A DNA stretch of 64,000 bases, taken from Seriola aureovittata (taxonomy: Eukaryota; Chordata; Actinopteri; Carangiformes; Carangidae). Below the pieces are notes generated by a model. The model was not told the DNA's origin. It searched no databases and saw nothing but the letters and a program-made list of their open reading frames with translations. This document shows positions 13,201-24,378 of the stretch, one piece after another; position 1 is the stretch's first letter, and the number at the start of each line of letters is the position of its first letter. The stretch lies in contig NC_079364.1 in the NCBI RefSeq assembly GCF_021018895.1, positions 17,614,885 to 17,678,884 of the forward strand, read 5' to 3'. The translations under genes were made by a program, and so were the position numbers.

Positions 13201-14002
13201 AAGTCAACATGTGCCGAAAACCAGAGTTTGATGCGTGAAAATCAGAAGAAACCGCAAGAGTACTTCACAGACATTAATTACATTAATAAATGCAAAGTTG
13301 TGCTTGTTATCCACTTTTAGCCCCAAACGACCCCCTCAAATCAAATCTACTATTATACTCACTATCTTACAATACCCTTACCTTACTAACCGATACAGTC
13401 TGGGGGTCCCTACCTGGCCCCCTGGTAACTCGACCCTAGGTGTTACACTGTAAAGCCTCTAGAGAAAATTACCTTCTGTTCTACACCTTTTGGTCCCCTT
13501 GTTATCCTGTCTGACCACATGTCTGATCACATGTCAGGAACTGACAACTGTATAAGTGTCCCTGGGCCCTTTACTCGGGGTCAGTCTATTGCCTCAGACC
13601 GACTCTCTGTCAGTAGGCTCACCGTATCCTGGAATACCAATACACTCTACAGCAAACTTGGAATTAAGGACTAGTGAATTTTCTTCAACATATCACATGT
13701 CTGTTAGTGAATTAATTTGTAGAATTCAAGCAGGAAGCTGTAGGTTGAGTATTGTGGGTTTCACCAGTCGTGTTCCTCTGCATGAGCCTTGGCCTCAGAG
13801 CAGTCCACCGTGATCATCCATTTCTACTAAGTTCAAAGTGCTGAGTGCAAACTGTGACAAAAAGGAACTGTTGCACAAGCGGATCTTCTGTTGACAAAAA
13901 GATAAGCACATGCAAGGGTGACAGGATAAAAGTCTGACGCTGTTTAACAAACCATAAAATCACATTTAACACTGCTGACCCTGGTTTTAGTCATTTGTGC
14001 AC
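10289..14002. other. 3' UTR and intergenic region, hnRNP C/RALY gene to urah
   Basis: The first part is presumably the 3' untranslated region of the upstream gene, but I could not fix its polyadenylation site. The rest is AT-rich and has no recognisable exon on either strand. An LTR-like patch lies at about 13305-13690 and is listed separately. Confidence 0.6.
13305..13690 (+). mobile_element. possible solo LTR of an endogenous retrovirus or LTR retrotransposon
   Basis: The block begins TGTTATCC and ends TTCTTCAACA, so it has TG...CA ends. Its base composition changes abruptly to C-rich. It contains a TATA-like GTATAAG near 13550 followed by a CT/GT-rich stretch (about 13560-13630) resembling an R-U5 region. 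No 4-6 base target duplication was found at the ends, there is no internal coding region, and no second LTR is present. A degenerate solo LTR is the best guess. Confidence 0.3.
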
Positions 14003-16411
14003 ATGAGTGCGAACAGGCTGCAGCAAATAAAGGGTCATATTTTGCCCGAAAACAAGGTAAGTGCAAATCTTGTAATAAATTTTGAATATATATAAAAAGA
14101 ATGACGTTTGCTTTAACAGGCTACATGTAAAGAAGCATTATATATTATACGACATGATATAGCATTATATATTCAATATGTGGTATTGTACTGATTAATG
14201 AATGATTAATTATTTAGCAAAATGAATCTATGGCTGTGGAGGCATTTTGTGAGAGGTAAGAGAGCAGGAGCAGTCAACAGTCCAGTCTCTGAAATAACAA
14301 ATCATTTGACATAACTGTATTAATACAAGGTAACTACATCGTACTGTAGCTAATTACATGTCCTGTTATTCAATTATCCTGAGGATTCATATGTGACAAA
14401 TCACCACTTGCATGTTCAACTTTTCTTTTCTTTTTTTCAATATTCGGTTTTCAATAGATGACTGACAAAACTAAAATTAAAATTAAATTAAAAAAACCCC
14501 AACACTGTCAGCTTGTCAAAACACTGTCAGCTTGGTGATGGTCTGAAAACTTTGATAGATCTGTCCAATATAAACTGAAGAAGGGATGTTTAAGTGTTTA
14601 TCTTGTCAAGTTGGAATAAACTGCTAAACACAATTAAAAGTCAAGTGAAATCAATGTTTATTTGAGAAAACAGCCTGCATGAATATAATTTTACCTGTAT
14701 GTGTGGAACTCTTGAAATCATGGTCTAATGTTATTGCTCGATCAATTTAAAGCAGGGGTCTCACACTCGCGGAACAATATTTTGTGGCCCCCTGCCTGAA
14801 ATCAAAGCTTTGTGTTAGTGCGGCCCGCGCGTTTATTCTCACTTGCATCTGGGCGTTTTATGTTTTTTAACACTTGTGGGTTACCGTAGCTCAGGCTCGT
14901 GACAACAACACGAATTAGCAATTGGTCACTTGTAACATGTTTGGGTCACCGATTGGAGGGAAAATATATCCTGTCACCTAGTGATATACGGTTTTTGTCA
15001 GCCCCAGTCATGTCTTCTTCAAAACCTGCCGCGAAGAGAAAAGTTGGCGATGAGAACAGACAATTTCAGGAGAAGTGGGAGACGGAATATTTTTTTGTTG
15101 AGCACAGGGGCATCCCAACGTGTCTAATATGCACGGATAAAGTCGCGGTGCACAAGGAGTATAACATCAGACGTCATTACTCAACTAAACATGCTGAGGA
15201 GTATGCAAAATACCTGGGAGATGAGCGAGAGAACCGGGTCGCCAAACTTAAAACATGTCTACTGAGGCAACAAGATTTTTTCAAGAAAGCAAGCAAAGAG
15301 AGTGAAGCGGCTGTCAAAGCTAGCTACGTGGTGAGTGAGATGATTGCTAAGGCAGGATGGCCATTCAAAGACAGTGAGTTCATCAAACAGTGCATGTTAC
15401 AGGCATAACTCAAAGTTCAGGTCCAAACTTAAGGATGAGCATCTTAAAGCCATACTGAGGGTCTCAGTCGCTTCCTCCCTTCAAGCCAAATGTGGCTCAG
15501 CTGTGTGAGAGGAAGTGCTGCCAAGTCTCTGGCAGCAAGGAGTAGGAGGAAGTAAATGAAGCCTATGTTCTGGAGAACTGTTCATGTTCTGCATGTTCTG
15601 ACTTGTTAAGATTGAGAAGATTGGATCAGTTGTACTTTTTTTTGGAATACTTGAAACCCTTTTTTTGTGGAATACTTGATGCGGCCCAGACTCACCCAGA
15701 CTCACCCAGACTCCAGCGGCCCCTAGGTAAACTGAGTTTGAGACCCCTGATTTAAAGTCTTACTTCCTTGTTCTGTAGAGCACTGCAATGGCTGGCTCAC
15801 CTAGTCCTCTGACCACCCATGTGCTGAACACTGCGATGGGCGTCCCTGGATCGAACATGGCCCTCAGCCTCTATCGACAAGACCCTTCCACAAACGCTTG
15901 GAGATTGATGACCACTGGGTAATAACCTGGAAAACAGATCACAGAGTACAACCCTTTCAGAATCTCAAACATTACTCTTGAAAAATTCACATCATCAGTC
16001 ACAGATCTTATGTCGTCTCAACAGGACCACTAATGATGATGGACGTTGCCCGGGACTCGTCACAAAAGAAGTGTTTACCTCTGGTGTGTACAAAATGCAT
16101 TTTGAGACTGCTCAGTACTGGGCGAGTATGGGACAGACCTGCTTTTACCCCTATGTTGAGGTGAGGAAAGTTTTTGTGTTGAAATTTTAATATCCTCAGA
16201 TTTTAGGTCTACTGCTGCTTTACATACTTATTTTTGTGACTGCATGGTGAATTTGTCTTGCGAATCTTGACAGTCAGTCAACATGTAATTGTTGATCTCT
16301 TTCATGTTTATTTTGTTTCAGATTGTGTTCACTATAAATGACCCTGGGCAAAAATACCACATCCCTCTTCTCCTGAGTCGCTTCTCTTACAGTACGTACA
16401 GAGGGAGCTAG
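14003..16411 (+). CDS. urah: 5-hydroxyisourate hydrolase (HIUase, transthyretin-related)
   Basis: Coding exons 14003-14056, 15779-15918, 16025-16160 and 16322-16411 join in phase to 139 residues. HIUase hydrolyses 5-hydroxyisourate, the product of urate oxidase, to OHCU in peroxisomal purine breakdown. Exon 1 encodes [18 protein letters not shown], whose RLQQIKGHI fits the PTS2 peroxisome-targeting pattern (R/K)(L/V/I)x5(H/Q)(L/A/I), as in zebrafish HIUase. Exon 2 opens the enzyme core with the motif [14 protein letters not shown], carrying the active-site His. The protein ends in the diagnostic YRGS tetrapeptide, which separates HIUases from transthyretin. A downstream in-frame ATG at 15788 could start a form lacking PTS2. 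Intron 1 (1.7 kb) carries a complete hAT relic. Human has only a pseudogene (URAHP). Confidence 0.95.
14745..15757. mobile_element. hAT-family DNA transposon derivative with 8-bp target duplication (in urah intron 1)
   Basis: The element proper is 14753-15749 (997 bp). Its ends are inverted: CAGGGGTCTCACACTC on the left and GAGTTTGAGACCCCTG on the right. It is flanked by a perfect 8-base direct duplication, atttaaag, at 14745-14752 and 15750-15757. Both features are hallmarks of hAT transposons. The interior keeps a BED zinc-finger coding segment near the left end and a C-terminal transposase segment near the right end. The catalytic middle is missing, so this is an internally deleted copy. 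The intact target duplication suggests a fairly young insertion. Confidence 0.93.
15009..15588 (+). pseudogene. deleted hAT transposase (BED zinc finger plus C-terminal remnant; ZBED/GTF2IRD2-like)
   Basis: From ATG 15009 an open frame runs to TAA at 15406. It starts [11 protein letters not shown] and includes a BED-type finger: CLICTDKV, then RRHYSTKH, giving C-x2-C...H-x4-H. After the stop, a second conserved stretch (about 15412-15537) reads [17 protein letters not shown] and, after a one-base frameshift, [18 protein letters not shown]. This matches the C-terminal dimerisation end of hAT transposases of the GTF2IRD2/ZBED5 group. The roughly 400 central residues with the catalytic acidic triad are absent. 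The BED frame is intact and could still be translated, but I see no sign it is a host gene. Confidence 0.8.
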
Positions 16412-17136
16412 AGACCAAACGTGATGGACTCCCGAGGCTACCTCCATCTATCAGCTGTCTAACACACCACAGGCAGTTGCAACTCCACCAGAAACATTTA
16501 TGTCAGCATATATTCCATTTGAATGATTTTATTATATTCAGTATAACTTTTTTTGCAATTAATAAACCATATTACTCATATAATGTACTTATGCTTGTGC
16601 ATGGTTATTATCAAATAAGGTGTTTACTGTCGGATGTGTTTTTCTTTTGTAAACATTAATGTGAATCCACGGCTAAGATTTTTCTAAACATTAGCACACT
16701 TTCTGTGGGGCAGAAAGTGGGGGACCAGACATAGTCGTGGAGATCTTAATGATGGTGTTAAAACTGGAGAGAAAAGGATGTAGTGTGGGTTTTCTATGGG
16801 TTCAAACGAACTGGCAAACGGAATTACAAAATGTTCTATTATAAAACTGTTTGGCGACGGGCTGCTCCAAAAAGAGAGAACTAGAGAAGTATACACTTCC
16901 TCAAACTCACGGATCTATATCACAAGATGTACAGTATACTGTAGGTCTCAGAGAGTTAAAGCAGCAATGACCTTATCACACCAGTGTGAGGCAGCAATGC
17001 ACCAAACCGTGCCCATTCAGCCTGAAAGAAGACGAAGAAGAAGAAGGGCCTCGCCTCTGATGGGAGTCCAGTGTGGATTTTAGTACGCTATCTCATCCTT
17101 TTTCAGGCTTTTGTGTCTTTACTTCTACTGTAAACC
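16412..17136. other. urah 3' UTR and pdcd5 upstream region
   Basis: AATAAA at 16561-16566, 150 bases after the urah stop, is the likely polyadenylation signal. The remainder contains no recognisable exon. A short GAAGAAGAAG purine run near 17026-17045 falls in the expected pdcd5 5' UTR or core promoter. No TATA box stands out next to the pdcd5 start codon. Confidence 0.6.
16561..16566 (+). promoter_or_regulatory. polyadenylation signal of urah
   Basis: Canonical AATAAA 150 bases past the urah stop codon, in AT-rich sequence. It is the first such hexamer after the stop. Confidence 0.65.
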
Positions 17137-18420
17137 ATGGCAGACGACGAATTGGAGGCAATTAGGCGGCAAAGAATGGCGGAGCTACAGGCAAAGCACG
17201 GGGTAAGGCAAAACATGAGCTGGAGAGCGTGTTTGCGCCCTCCTTATAAGGAGATGCTGAGCCCAGTGTGCTGCTAGCTAGTGTAGCTAAACCAGTCACC
17301 ACAACTCAACTCATTTGGCTGTCACACAGGGAACAAACATAGCTCATCTATAGGTGCTGTTCTCAATGTAAATAAACTTTAATTATTTTAGCTCAGCAGT
17401 GAGCGAGATAAATCCCAGTAAGAAACCAGCATCGTTTCCCTGCTAGCTGTGTTTCGGCCGAGACAGCGCTCTGACAATAACAGCGATATCAGAGCAAATC
17501 TGAACAATGAATTATACAAAGTTAACCTGTTTTAAAGTATTCTTGGCCAAATTCAAAAGTAGACAATAGATTATTTAGTTTTCTGTTAAGTGAGAAGGAA
17601 GGACAGTTTCCTCGGCGATACGTGTTTCTTCAGTAAATAATAAACTGGAAAAGCAACAACAGGAAACTATTGGAAGGCAGTAGTTGTAATAAAAGCATGT
17701 ATTTACATTATGATAAAACCATGATATGTTGTTATTCTTTATGAATAAAATGTTTTGGGGCAGATTTCAAGGTTTCATCACACTGAATACACAGTATGTT
17801 CTTACATTACTGGATCACACGTAATGCTCAACACAGCCTGATTAATGAAGTGATGTTAGTAACTTATCACAGATGCATTGCTGTAGGTAACAAAACATTT
17901 GCACCACAGAAGGGCTAAAGATATATCTGAGATTGAGTTGCAATGCTTAGTTGAGTAATTGCTAGACATACAGGATAGAAGAAATTATTATCAGATGATA
18001 TATTATCATAAGATTTTGTAAACTTGATTGCTATCAGCCTCAATGATCCAGTATTGGTGGTGATTTGGGGCCCCATCCCTTCCTTTCCTTAGCTTTTGGT
18101 TCTTGAACTTGAACCAGAAATGGTCTCAGACTTAAATTTATAAGACTGTATTGTTGTAAATTGGAACTTGACATTAAGATGGGGTAACTCATTTTGATTT
18201 TCATTTTGATTTTAAGCTAGTAACCAAAGTTAAGGGAATATGGGCTGGTTTGAAATTCTTATCCTTAGATGTTCTCTTATACTTTCTCCAACCTAAATGT
18301 GGTGTTGCTGTCTCACATATTCTTTCAGGATGCTTCAAATAATCAGCAAGGAGAGGAGGCCAAACAAAGGTAAGATGTGTAATTAATTTAAACACATACA
18401 AGTATAGTGATTAGTATTTA

Positions 18421-18465
<45 letters not shown>

Positions 18466-19255
18466 TACCTTTGCTTCTGTACAGTTCTTATAAACAAAAA
18501 GCCTTTAAATTGAAAAAAATCTGTGTAAGGAATTATCTACAAACTACTGTCAGATGATTACCGAGGCACAGTCTATTTGAAAAGCAATGAGAACTATACA
18601 ATCTAAAAGTGTAGCTGAGGGACCAAGCTGTTGCTCGGGTGGCTTGACAGGTTAATAATTGCATTTTTTCTGTTTAAAAGCTGATGTGGGAATATTATTA
18701 CTTTTTATTCACAGAGAATCAGACATGAGGAACTCCATATTGGCTCAAGTTCTAGACCAGTCGGCCCGTGCCAGATGTAAGTGTGTCCTCAAAATCATCT
18801 TGTAGGCTGTTGAAATTTCCCTTTGCAAAATGAATCACGTTCTCTTATTTTCTTTTCTCAGTGAGCAATCTCGCTTTGGTGAAGCCAGAGAAGGCCAATG
18901 CAGTGGAAAACTATCTCATTCAAATGGCTCGTTTTGGGAAGTTAGGAGGAAAGGTAAGAAAATAATCTCTGATGCTTTAATCACTGTACGTGTGGCCTTA
19001 TGTTTATATTCTTACACATGGCAACAGGGCAATGAACAGATTTTCTCTTTTGTCAGATTTCGGAGTCAGGTTTGATCGAGATCCTAGAAAAAGTCAGTCA
19101 ACAAACAGAGAAAAAGATGACTGTCAAAGTAAGTTCCACTGAAATGTCACATATGCTTGATTCATTTGCAGTCTCTTGACAATCTTACATTTTTTATCCT
19201 CTGCCAGTTCAACAGACAGAGGGTGATGGACTCAGACGATGAGGACGATTACTAA
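17137..19255 (+). CDS. pdcd5: programmed cell death protein 5
   Basis: Six coding exons, 17137-17202, 18329-18369, 18715-18776, 18862-18953, 19057-19128 and 19208-19255, join in phase to 126 residues. Human PDCD5 has 125. The N-terminus [22 protein letters not shown] is nearly identical to the human protein. The three-helix core includes [20 protein letters not shown] and [12 protein letters not shown], and the acidic tail reads [10 protein letters not shown]. The family is known for a small helical bundle that translocates to the nucleus during apoptosis. It also binds the CCT/TRiC chaperonin and interferes with beta-tubulin folding. The first ATG is used because it aligns with the family start. 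Introns are short apart from the first (1.1 kb, containing nothing recognised). Confidence 0.97.
18424..18464. repeat. (TA)n microsatellite
   Basis: An uninterrupted TA run of about 20 units in pdcd5 intron 2. Such runs melt easily and can extrude cruciforms. Confidence 0.92.
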
Positions 19256-20017
19256 CTTTAAACTGGAGCCCTGGAATGAGCCAAGAAATCAGGAGAGGAT
19301 ATGCTTTACTGGGACTCTGATAGCATCTTTGACCAGCATATTCCTGTTAGCTGAATCCTGGGATGCCACACTAGCTTCTGTGTGTCTCTGGAAACTACAT
19401 ACCAAGAGGGAAAAGAAAGGATGTGAAGTTGACATTGTGTCATATGTGGTGGGGGGTAGAATACACACAGTGTCAAATAAGGTGTTGTTTTTGTTGCTAC
19501 AAATTTGCGCTGCTGGTGTTGTACCCCAGATAACTCATGGCACGTGTGATTTATCACGTCCTCCTTAGTAGTTATTATTTTCTCTTTTATTTCTCCCTGT
19601 TGACTTCTGTTCTTCAAACATAAGAGGCTAGACAAAATGCAGAACATATTTATGTTTATGCATTTTATCTAGACTGCTGAATTAATACAATATACCATTC
19701 TCTATTCAGGGCCAATGTTCCATTAGCCTTGGATGTTGCACCTGGATATTTTCTTTTTGCTGACATGTATCATAAAGGTTTACATAAAAATAAAAAAAAA
19801 AAGCCTTAAATCTACATGCTTGCTTTTTCTAATATGATCATTAATAATATGAATAAGTGTTTTGAGTTTTTACACAGTTTTTGGTTTTCATTTCAGAAAC
19901 AAGTTAACAGATTGCCAAATGTATCCAACTACTTTTAAAATAAAAAGAATGAGGGAGAAACTTGACTTTATTTTATATATGTAAGAAATGCTGTGTCAAG
20001 TCCAATAACACTAGGCT

Positions 20018-20023
20018 AATAAA
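20018..20023 (+). promoter_or_regulatory. candidate distal polyadenylation signal of pdcd5
   Basis: AATAAA followed by GCTTTGTTT, 760 bases after the stop. A nearer AATAAA near 19788, embedded in an A run, is an alternative proximal signal. Confidence 0.45.
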
Positions 20024-20327
20024 GCTTTGTTTCCACAAAATACTAGGATAATAACCACTGTAAATGTACCTGAATACTTTCAATACTGTATATCATCCCA
20101 AATTTAAGTATTTAGCTTGTATATATCTGTATTCAGCTGTCGATTTACAATTACAGTCAGTTTTTATTTTTTATTTCATAAATATACCCTTTCCCCAGGC
20201 TGCTACACTGTTTTATTATACAAATACATTGAGTATAGACTTGAAATAACTACAATGAGCCTAACGCTGTGTGGGAGGGTCTCTGCCCTTGCCCCATTTT
20301 CGCACGACCGTGGTCAGATGATTTCTC

Positions 20328-20408
20328 ATTGGCTACTTCGACTGTTTCGTCAAAAGGGCTCAGCTCTGATTGGCGGAGGCGTTAGCCACATGTTCAACAC
20401 CAGCCAAT
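20328..20408 (+). promoter_or_regulatory. mvd promoter with three CCAAT (NF-Y type) boxes
   Basis: ATTGG occurs at 20328-20332 (in CTCATTGGC) and 20369-20373 (in TGATTGGCGG), and CCAAT at 20404-20408 (in CAGCCAATGAG). These lie 139-219 bases upstream of the mvd start codon, about 41 and 35 bases apart. The context around each fits the NF-Y consensus. Sterol-biosynthesis promoters commonly pair NF-Y with SREBP sites. I did not find a clean SRE (ATCACCCCAC), though an E-box-like CACATG lies at about 20388. No TATA box is evident. Confidence 0.6.
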
Positions 20409-20546
20409 GAGGAGAGACCTCAGCGCTTCAGTAAAGGTTTAGTTAGCGATAGTGAAGCTGCTAAACACGAGAGGAGTTTGTACACCGTATTTAAGACTAT
20501 TCAGGTGCAGTTTTATCACTGCAAAGGTCGGATTACATTCACAGCT

Positions 20547-20937
20547 ATGCCTGAGAATAGTATGGACAAGCCAAACATAGTTACATGCGCCGCTCCAGTG
20601 AATATAGCTGTCATCAAATACTGTAAGTATGTTTAGCTTTGTGTAGTAGGTTTGTAGCTGTAGGACGCTATGCAAACTAAATCCTGTATAAACGACCATA
20701 CATTTCTTGATTGGTGACTTGTGTGTTAAAAAATGGAAATTAATGAGGTGCATTCGGTGTCAAAGCTATTCATATTGTTTAATATATGAGTTATGCACTG
20801 TATATAAAACTTACTTTTCAGGGGGCAAGAGAAATGAAGAACTAATTCTACCCATTAACTCATCCTTGAGTGTCACATTGCATCAAGACCAGGTATTTAA
20901 ATAAACAACCTTTTTATGGATCTGTCTATGAATCATT

Positions 20938-20980
<43 letters not shown>

Positions 20981-23900
20981 TTCTGTGTGTGTGCGTGCGC
21001 GCGCGCGCGTGCTCCAGTTCAGAGCTGCAACAGTGAACGGATGTATCTTCCTGCTATCATATAAAGACTCCATAAACAAAGTACAGAAGAGGTTCATCCA
21101 GCCATATATTTCATACCATGTTTGTGTTCACTGCTAGTTTCAGTTTGGATGGTCAGTCTTGAAATGTCTAACAACAAACATTGTAGCAGAACTGGCATTG
21201 CAGCAGCGTCAACATCTGTGTGATAAGGATGCTGTAAAATGTTTATTTACCAAATTTAACTGAAGCATTAAAAGATGGAATAAATACATGATTCTGATTG
21301 TAGAAAATATTGACCTTGGCTTTGAATTGTACCTGGATGATGGGTGACATAAATGGTGTCATATGTTGTGTAATATCTTGAGGATAAAGTTTTCTAATGT
21401 GATATTATCATAGTGATGAGATAGATAACTAGCTGTTATAGATTTGTCTGGTCTTACTTCTTCTGTTCAGCTGAAAACAACCACAACAGTTGCATCAAGC
21501 AGATCATTTCAGGAGGATCGAATATGGCTCAACGGCAAAGAAGAGGACATAACCCATCAAAGACTACAGTCCTGTCTCAGAGAGAGTGAGTCCTGTCCGA
21601 TTTATTTTTCCTCCGTAAAAGCACAGAAAGGATAAAAACTGGGAGTGCAGGTTACAGTGGCATTTTTCTATCTTCTGAATGTAGTTCGGCGATTAGCACG
21701 GAAGAGGCGTAATGATGGAGACCCTGGTTTGGATTCAACCGGTTTGTCTCACAAAGTCCACATCTGCTCGGTTAACAACTTCCCCACTGCTGCTGGACTT
21801 GCCTCCTCAGCTGCAGGATTCGCTTGCCTAGGTGAGAGAGTAAGCTATGTTTCAATGCAAGATTGAAACTACACTAATGATACTAGAGTACTTATTCTAT
21901 TTAAATTCCAGTAGCTACTTTTCTGCACAGAATAATGTAAGGAAGCAGACATAGTAGAAGGTATAAGTTCAAACTTTACTATGTTGCCTATGTTGGTCTA
22001 TTCTTCAATATGGATAGTAGCACAAACTTTAAAACCATTTATATATAAATATAACTCTGAAACTACAGCTATAACTATAAAACTACAAAATAATAATGTT
22101 GTCTCCTCTTTATACCAGGCTGTTCTGTGCTTACTCCCTCTGTTGTCCCTGTGTTGCAGTTTACACTCTGGCTCGGGTGTTTGGCGTCGAAGGGGAGTTG
22201 TCGGGGATTGCTCGGCAAGGCTCAGGCAGCGCATGCAGGAGTATGTATGGGGGGTTTGTGCAGTGGATCATGGGACAAAAAGATGATGGCAAGGACAGTC
22301 TCGCCCAGCAGGTGGAACCAGAGACTCACTGGCCTGAGCTCCGAATCCTCGTACTGGTGGTGGGTGTGATTGTGTGTGTGAGTCTATGAAATGAGAATGA
22401 AAGCACGAATGTGAGTCAGTGATGCATTGGCACTTTTATGCTCTATCGTAAAGAGTCACATCTTTGTTATTTTTACATTTATAAACGACAATTTCTTGTG
22501 TAACATGTCGAGTAAGTGTCTTCAACAATCTCAAATACACATTGTAGTTGAGAATAGTTAAGTTACACCAGGTGTAATTTGATGTGCTTTCTCACAGGCC
22601 AGTGCTGAGCGGAAACCAATAGGCAGCACCTCTGGAATGCAAACCAGTGTAGAAACAAGCTGTCTCCTAAAGGTAATTTGTTCACCCTGTAACATGCAGT
22701 ACTGAGTGTACTAACATTACTGTCAATACTGTTAGGAGTGGTGATTACTGGCATGTTGGTCTATACCTCATTTAAACAAGATGTGAAGTGAGGAGGAGAT
22801 GTCAGCTGACTGATACTCACAAGAGGGACTGTGTCCATTGTTTCTGTGTGGGTGTAGCACCGGGCTGAGTCTGTTGTCCCGAGCCGCATGGCAGAGATGA
22901 TTGAAGCGGTGCAGAGAAAGGACTTCACTGCATTTGCTGAACTAACCATGAAGGACAGTAACCAGTTCCATGCCACTTGCCTTGACACATACCCTCCTAT
23001 CTTCTACCTCAGTAGTGTGTCTCAACAGGTCATCAGCTTGGTGCATCGGTATAACAGGCACTATGGGGAGACGAGGGTAAGCAACATCACAGTTCTGTTC
23101 CTGAGAAAAGCACAGAAAATAACTGTGTACTGTCCCTCATACTGCTTTTTGGCAAAATGACAACACAATTCAATAAAAGAGAGAAAATCAAATTAATGTT
23201 AATTCCCAATGGTTAAGATTAAGTTTCAGTTAACTGCAAAATGATGTACAGTAAATAATTGGAAACGTGACTGCTCTGAATGGTGAAAACCCATTTGAAA
23301 TGCCTTAGGAAATGCCTTGCAAAATGATTGGTGTCTATGTCTTATAATAATTTTTTCATCTCGTGTGTATAACTGCGGCCACCTGACTTACTATTACTTA
23401 CTATCACTGCTAATGAGAGTGTGTCAGTTGACACAGCTGAGTTTCTGAGGTGGTATAATGAAGATGTGAAACTTGTGGGGTGGTTTTCAAACTGGGGAAC
23501 AGACAAAAAACTCTCCTTCTTTATATGACTATCATTGTCTGTTTCCTTCTAGGTGGCCTACACTTTTGATGCAGGGCCCAATGCTGTGATCTTCACTCTG
23601 CAGCAGCATGTTCCTGAGTTTGTCCAGTTGATTCAACATTTCTTTCCCTCGGATACCAATGGAGGACAGTGAGTTGACAGTTATCAGACTTACCTAGCTT
23701 TACTGCGTCGTCTGCTGCAAGTCACTTTATCTGAGTAAATATATGACTCTGTTGTAAATGTTAAGGTGTGTTTTCCGCCAGGCCCTTTTTAAGGTGTCAC
23801 TGAGTGTTTCTTCCTTCTTTGCAGGTTTATTAAGGGTCTTCCAGTTAACAGTGCTTCAATTTCTGAGGACCTGAAGCAGGCTATTGGTCTAGAGCCCATG

Positions 23901-24378
23901 CCAAAGGGAATAAACTACATTATTAGTACCAAGGTACACACATGCACAAATTTGATTTTTGTCTGCATTTCCTTCAAATATTCTTCTTCATAACATTGTG
24001 TTGCACTACTTTGGCTGAATATTGTAGCACATATTGTGATATACAGCAGTCTGCTTTACTGCTGCAGCACTAGAGAGTTAATCCAGTCTTTGACCTTTTT
24101 TATTTTTATTTTACAATATTCTTTTATTATTATTGTTCTTTATTATTAGCATTTATTATATATATTTATTATTTAAAATATTTGGTTTAGATGTCATTAG
24201 ACCAACTTTTAAATTTGATGCGTTTTAGATGTTACCACAGAGAGACTCTGTTCTTTGGTATGAGTCACTGACAATCTTTTCTTGTTTTGTTTTGAAGGCT
24301 GGACCAGGCCCTTGTGTTGTGGAGGATCCCACTCAGCACCTGCTTGGATCTGATGGTTTCCCCAAGAAAACTGAATGA
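20547..24378 (+). CDS. mvd: diphosphomevalonate (mevalonate-5-diphosphate) decarboxylase
   Basis: Ten coding exons join in phase to 402 residues: 20547-20622, 20822-20892, 21471-21585, 21685-21831, 22160-22359, 22598-22672, 22858-23076, 23553-23668, 23825-23933 and 24298-24378. The enzyme makes isopentenyl diphosphate by ATP-dependent decarboxylation, the last step of the mevalonate branch feeding sterol and isoprenoid synthesis. It is a GHMP-fold enzyme. Visible motifs are [18 protein letters not shown] near the N-terminus, the phosphate-binding loop [15 protein letters not shown] at residues 118-132, [29 protein letters not shown], and [10 protein letters not shown] with the catalytic Asp at about residue 307. 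SVTLHQ in exon 2 resembles the PTS2-like motif reported for mammalian MVD. Start and stop positions match the family, and no lesion was seen. cyba follows directly, as in human 16q24. Confidence 0.97.
20942..21010. repeat. (TG)n-(CG)n alternating purine-pyrimidine tract (potential Z-DNA)
   Basis: About 19 TG units, a short break (ATTC), then TG units grading into CG units (GTGCGTGCGCGCGCGCGCGT). It lies in mvd intron 2, just after the exon 2 donor. Alternating TG/CG tracts of this length are well known to adopt left-handed Z-DNA under supercoiling. Confidence 0.9.

Larger units (their letters stand above)
19256..20546. other. pdcd5 3' UTR and mvd promoter region
   Basis: Candidate polyadenylation signals are AATAAA near 19788 and at 20018-20023. 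The last 270 bases before the mvd start codon form a promoter-like block with three CCAAT boxes, listed separately. No exon was recognised in between. Confidence 0.6.
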
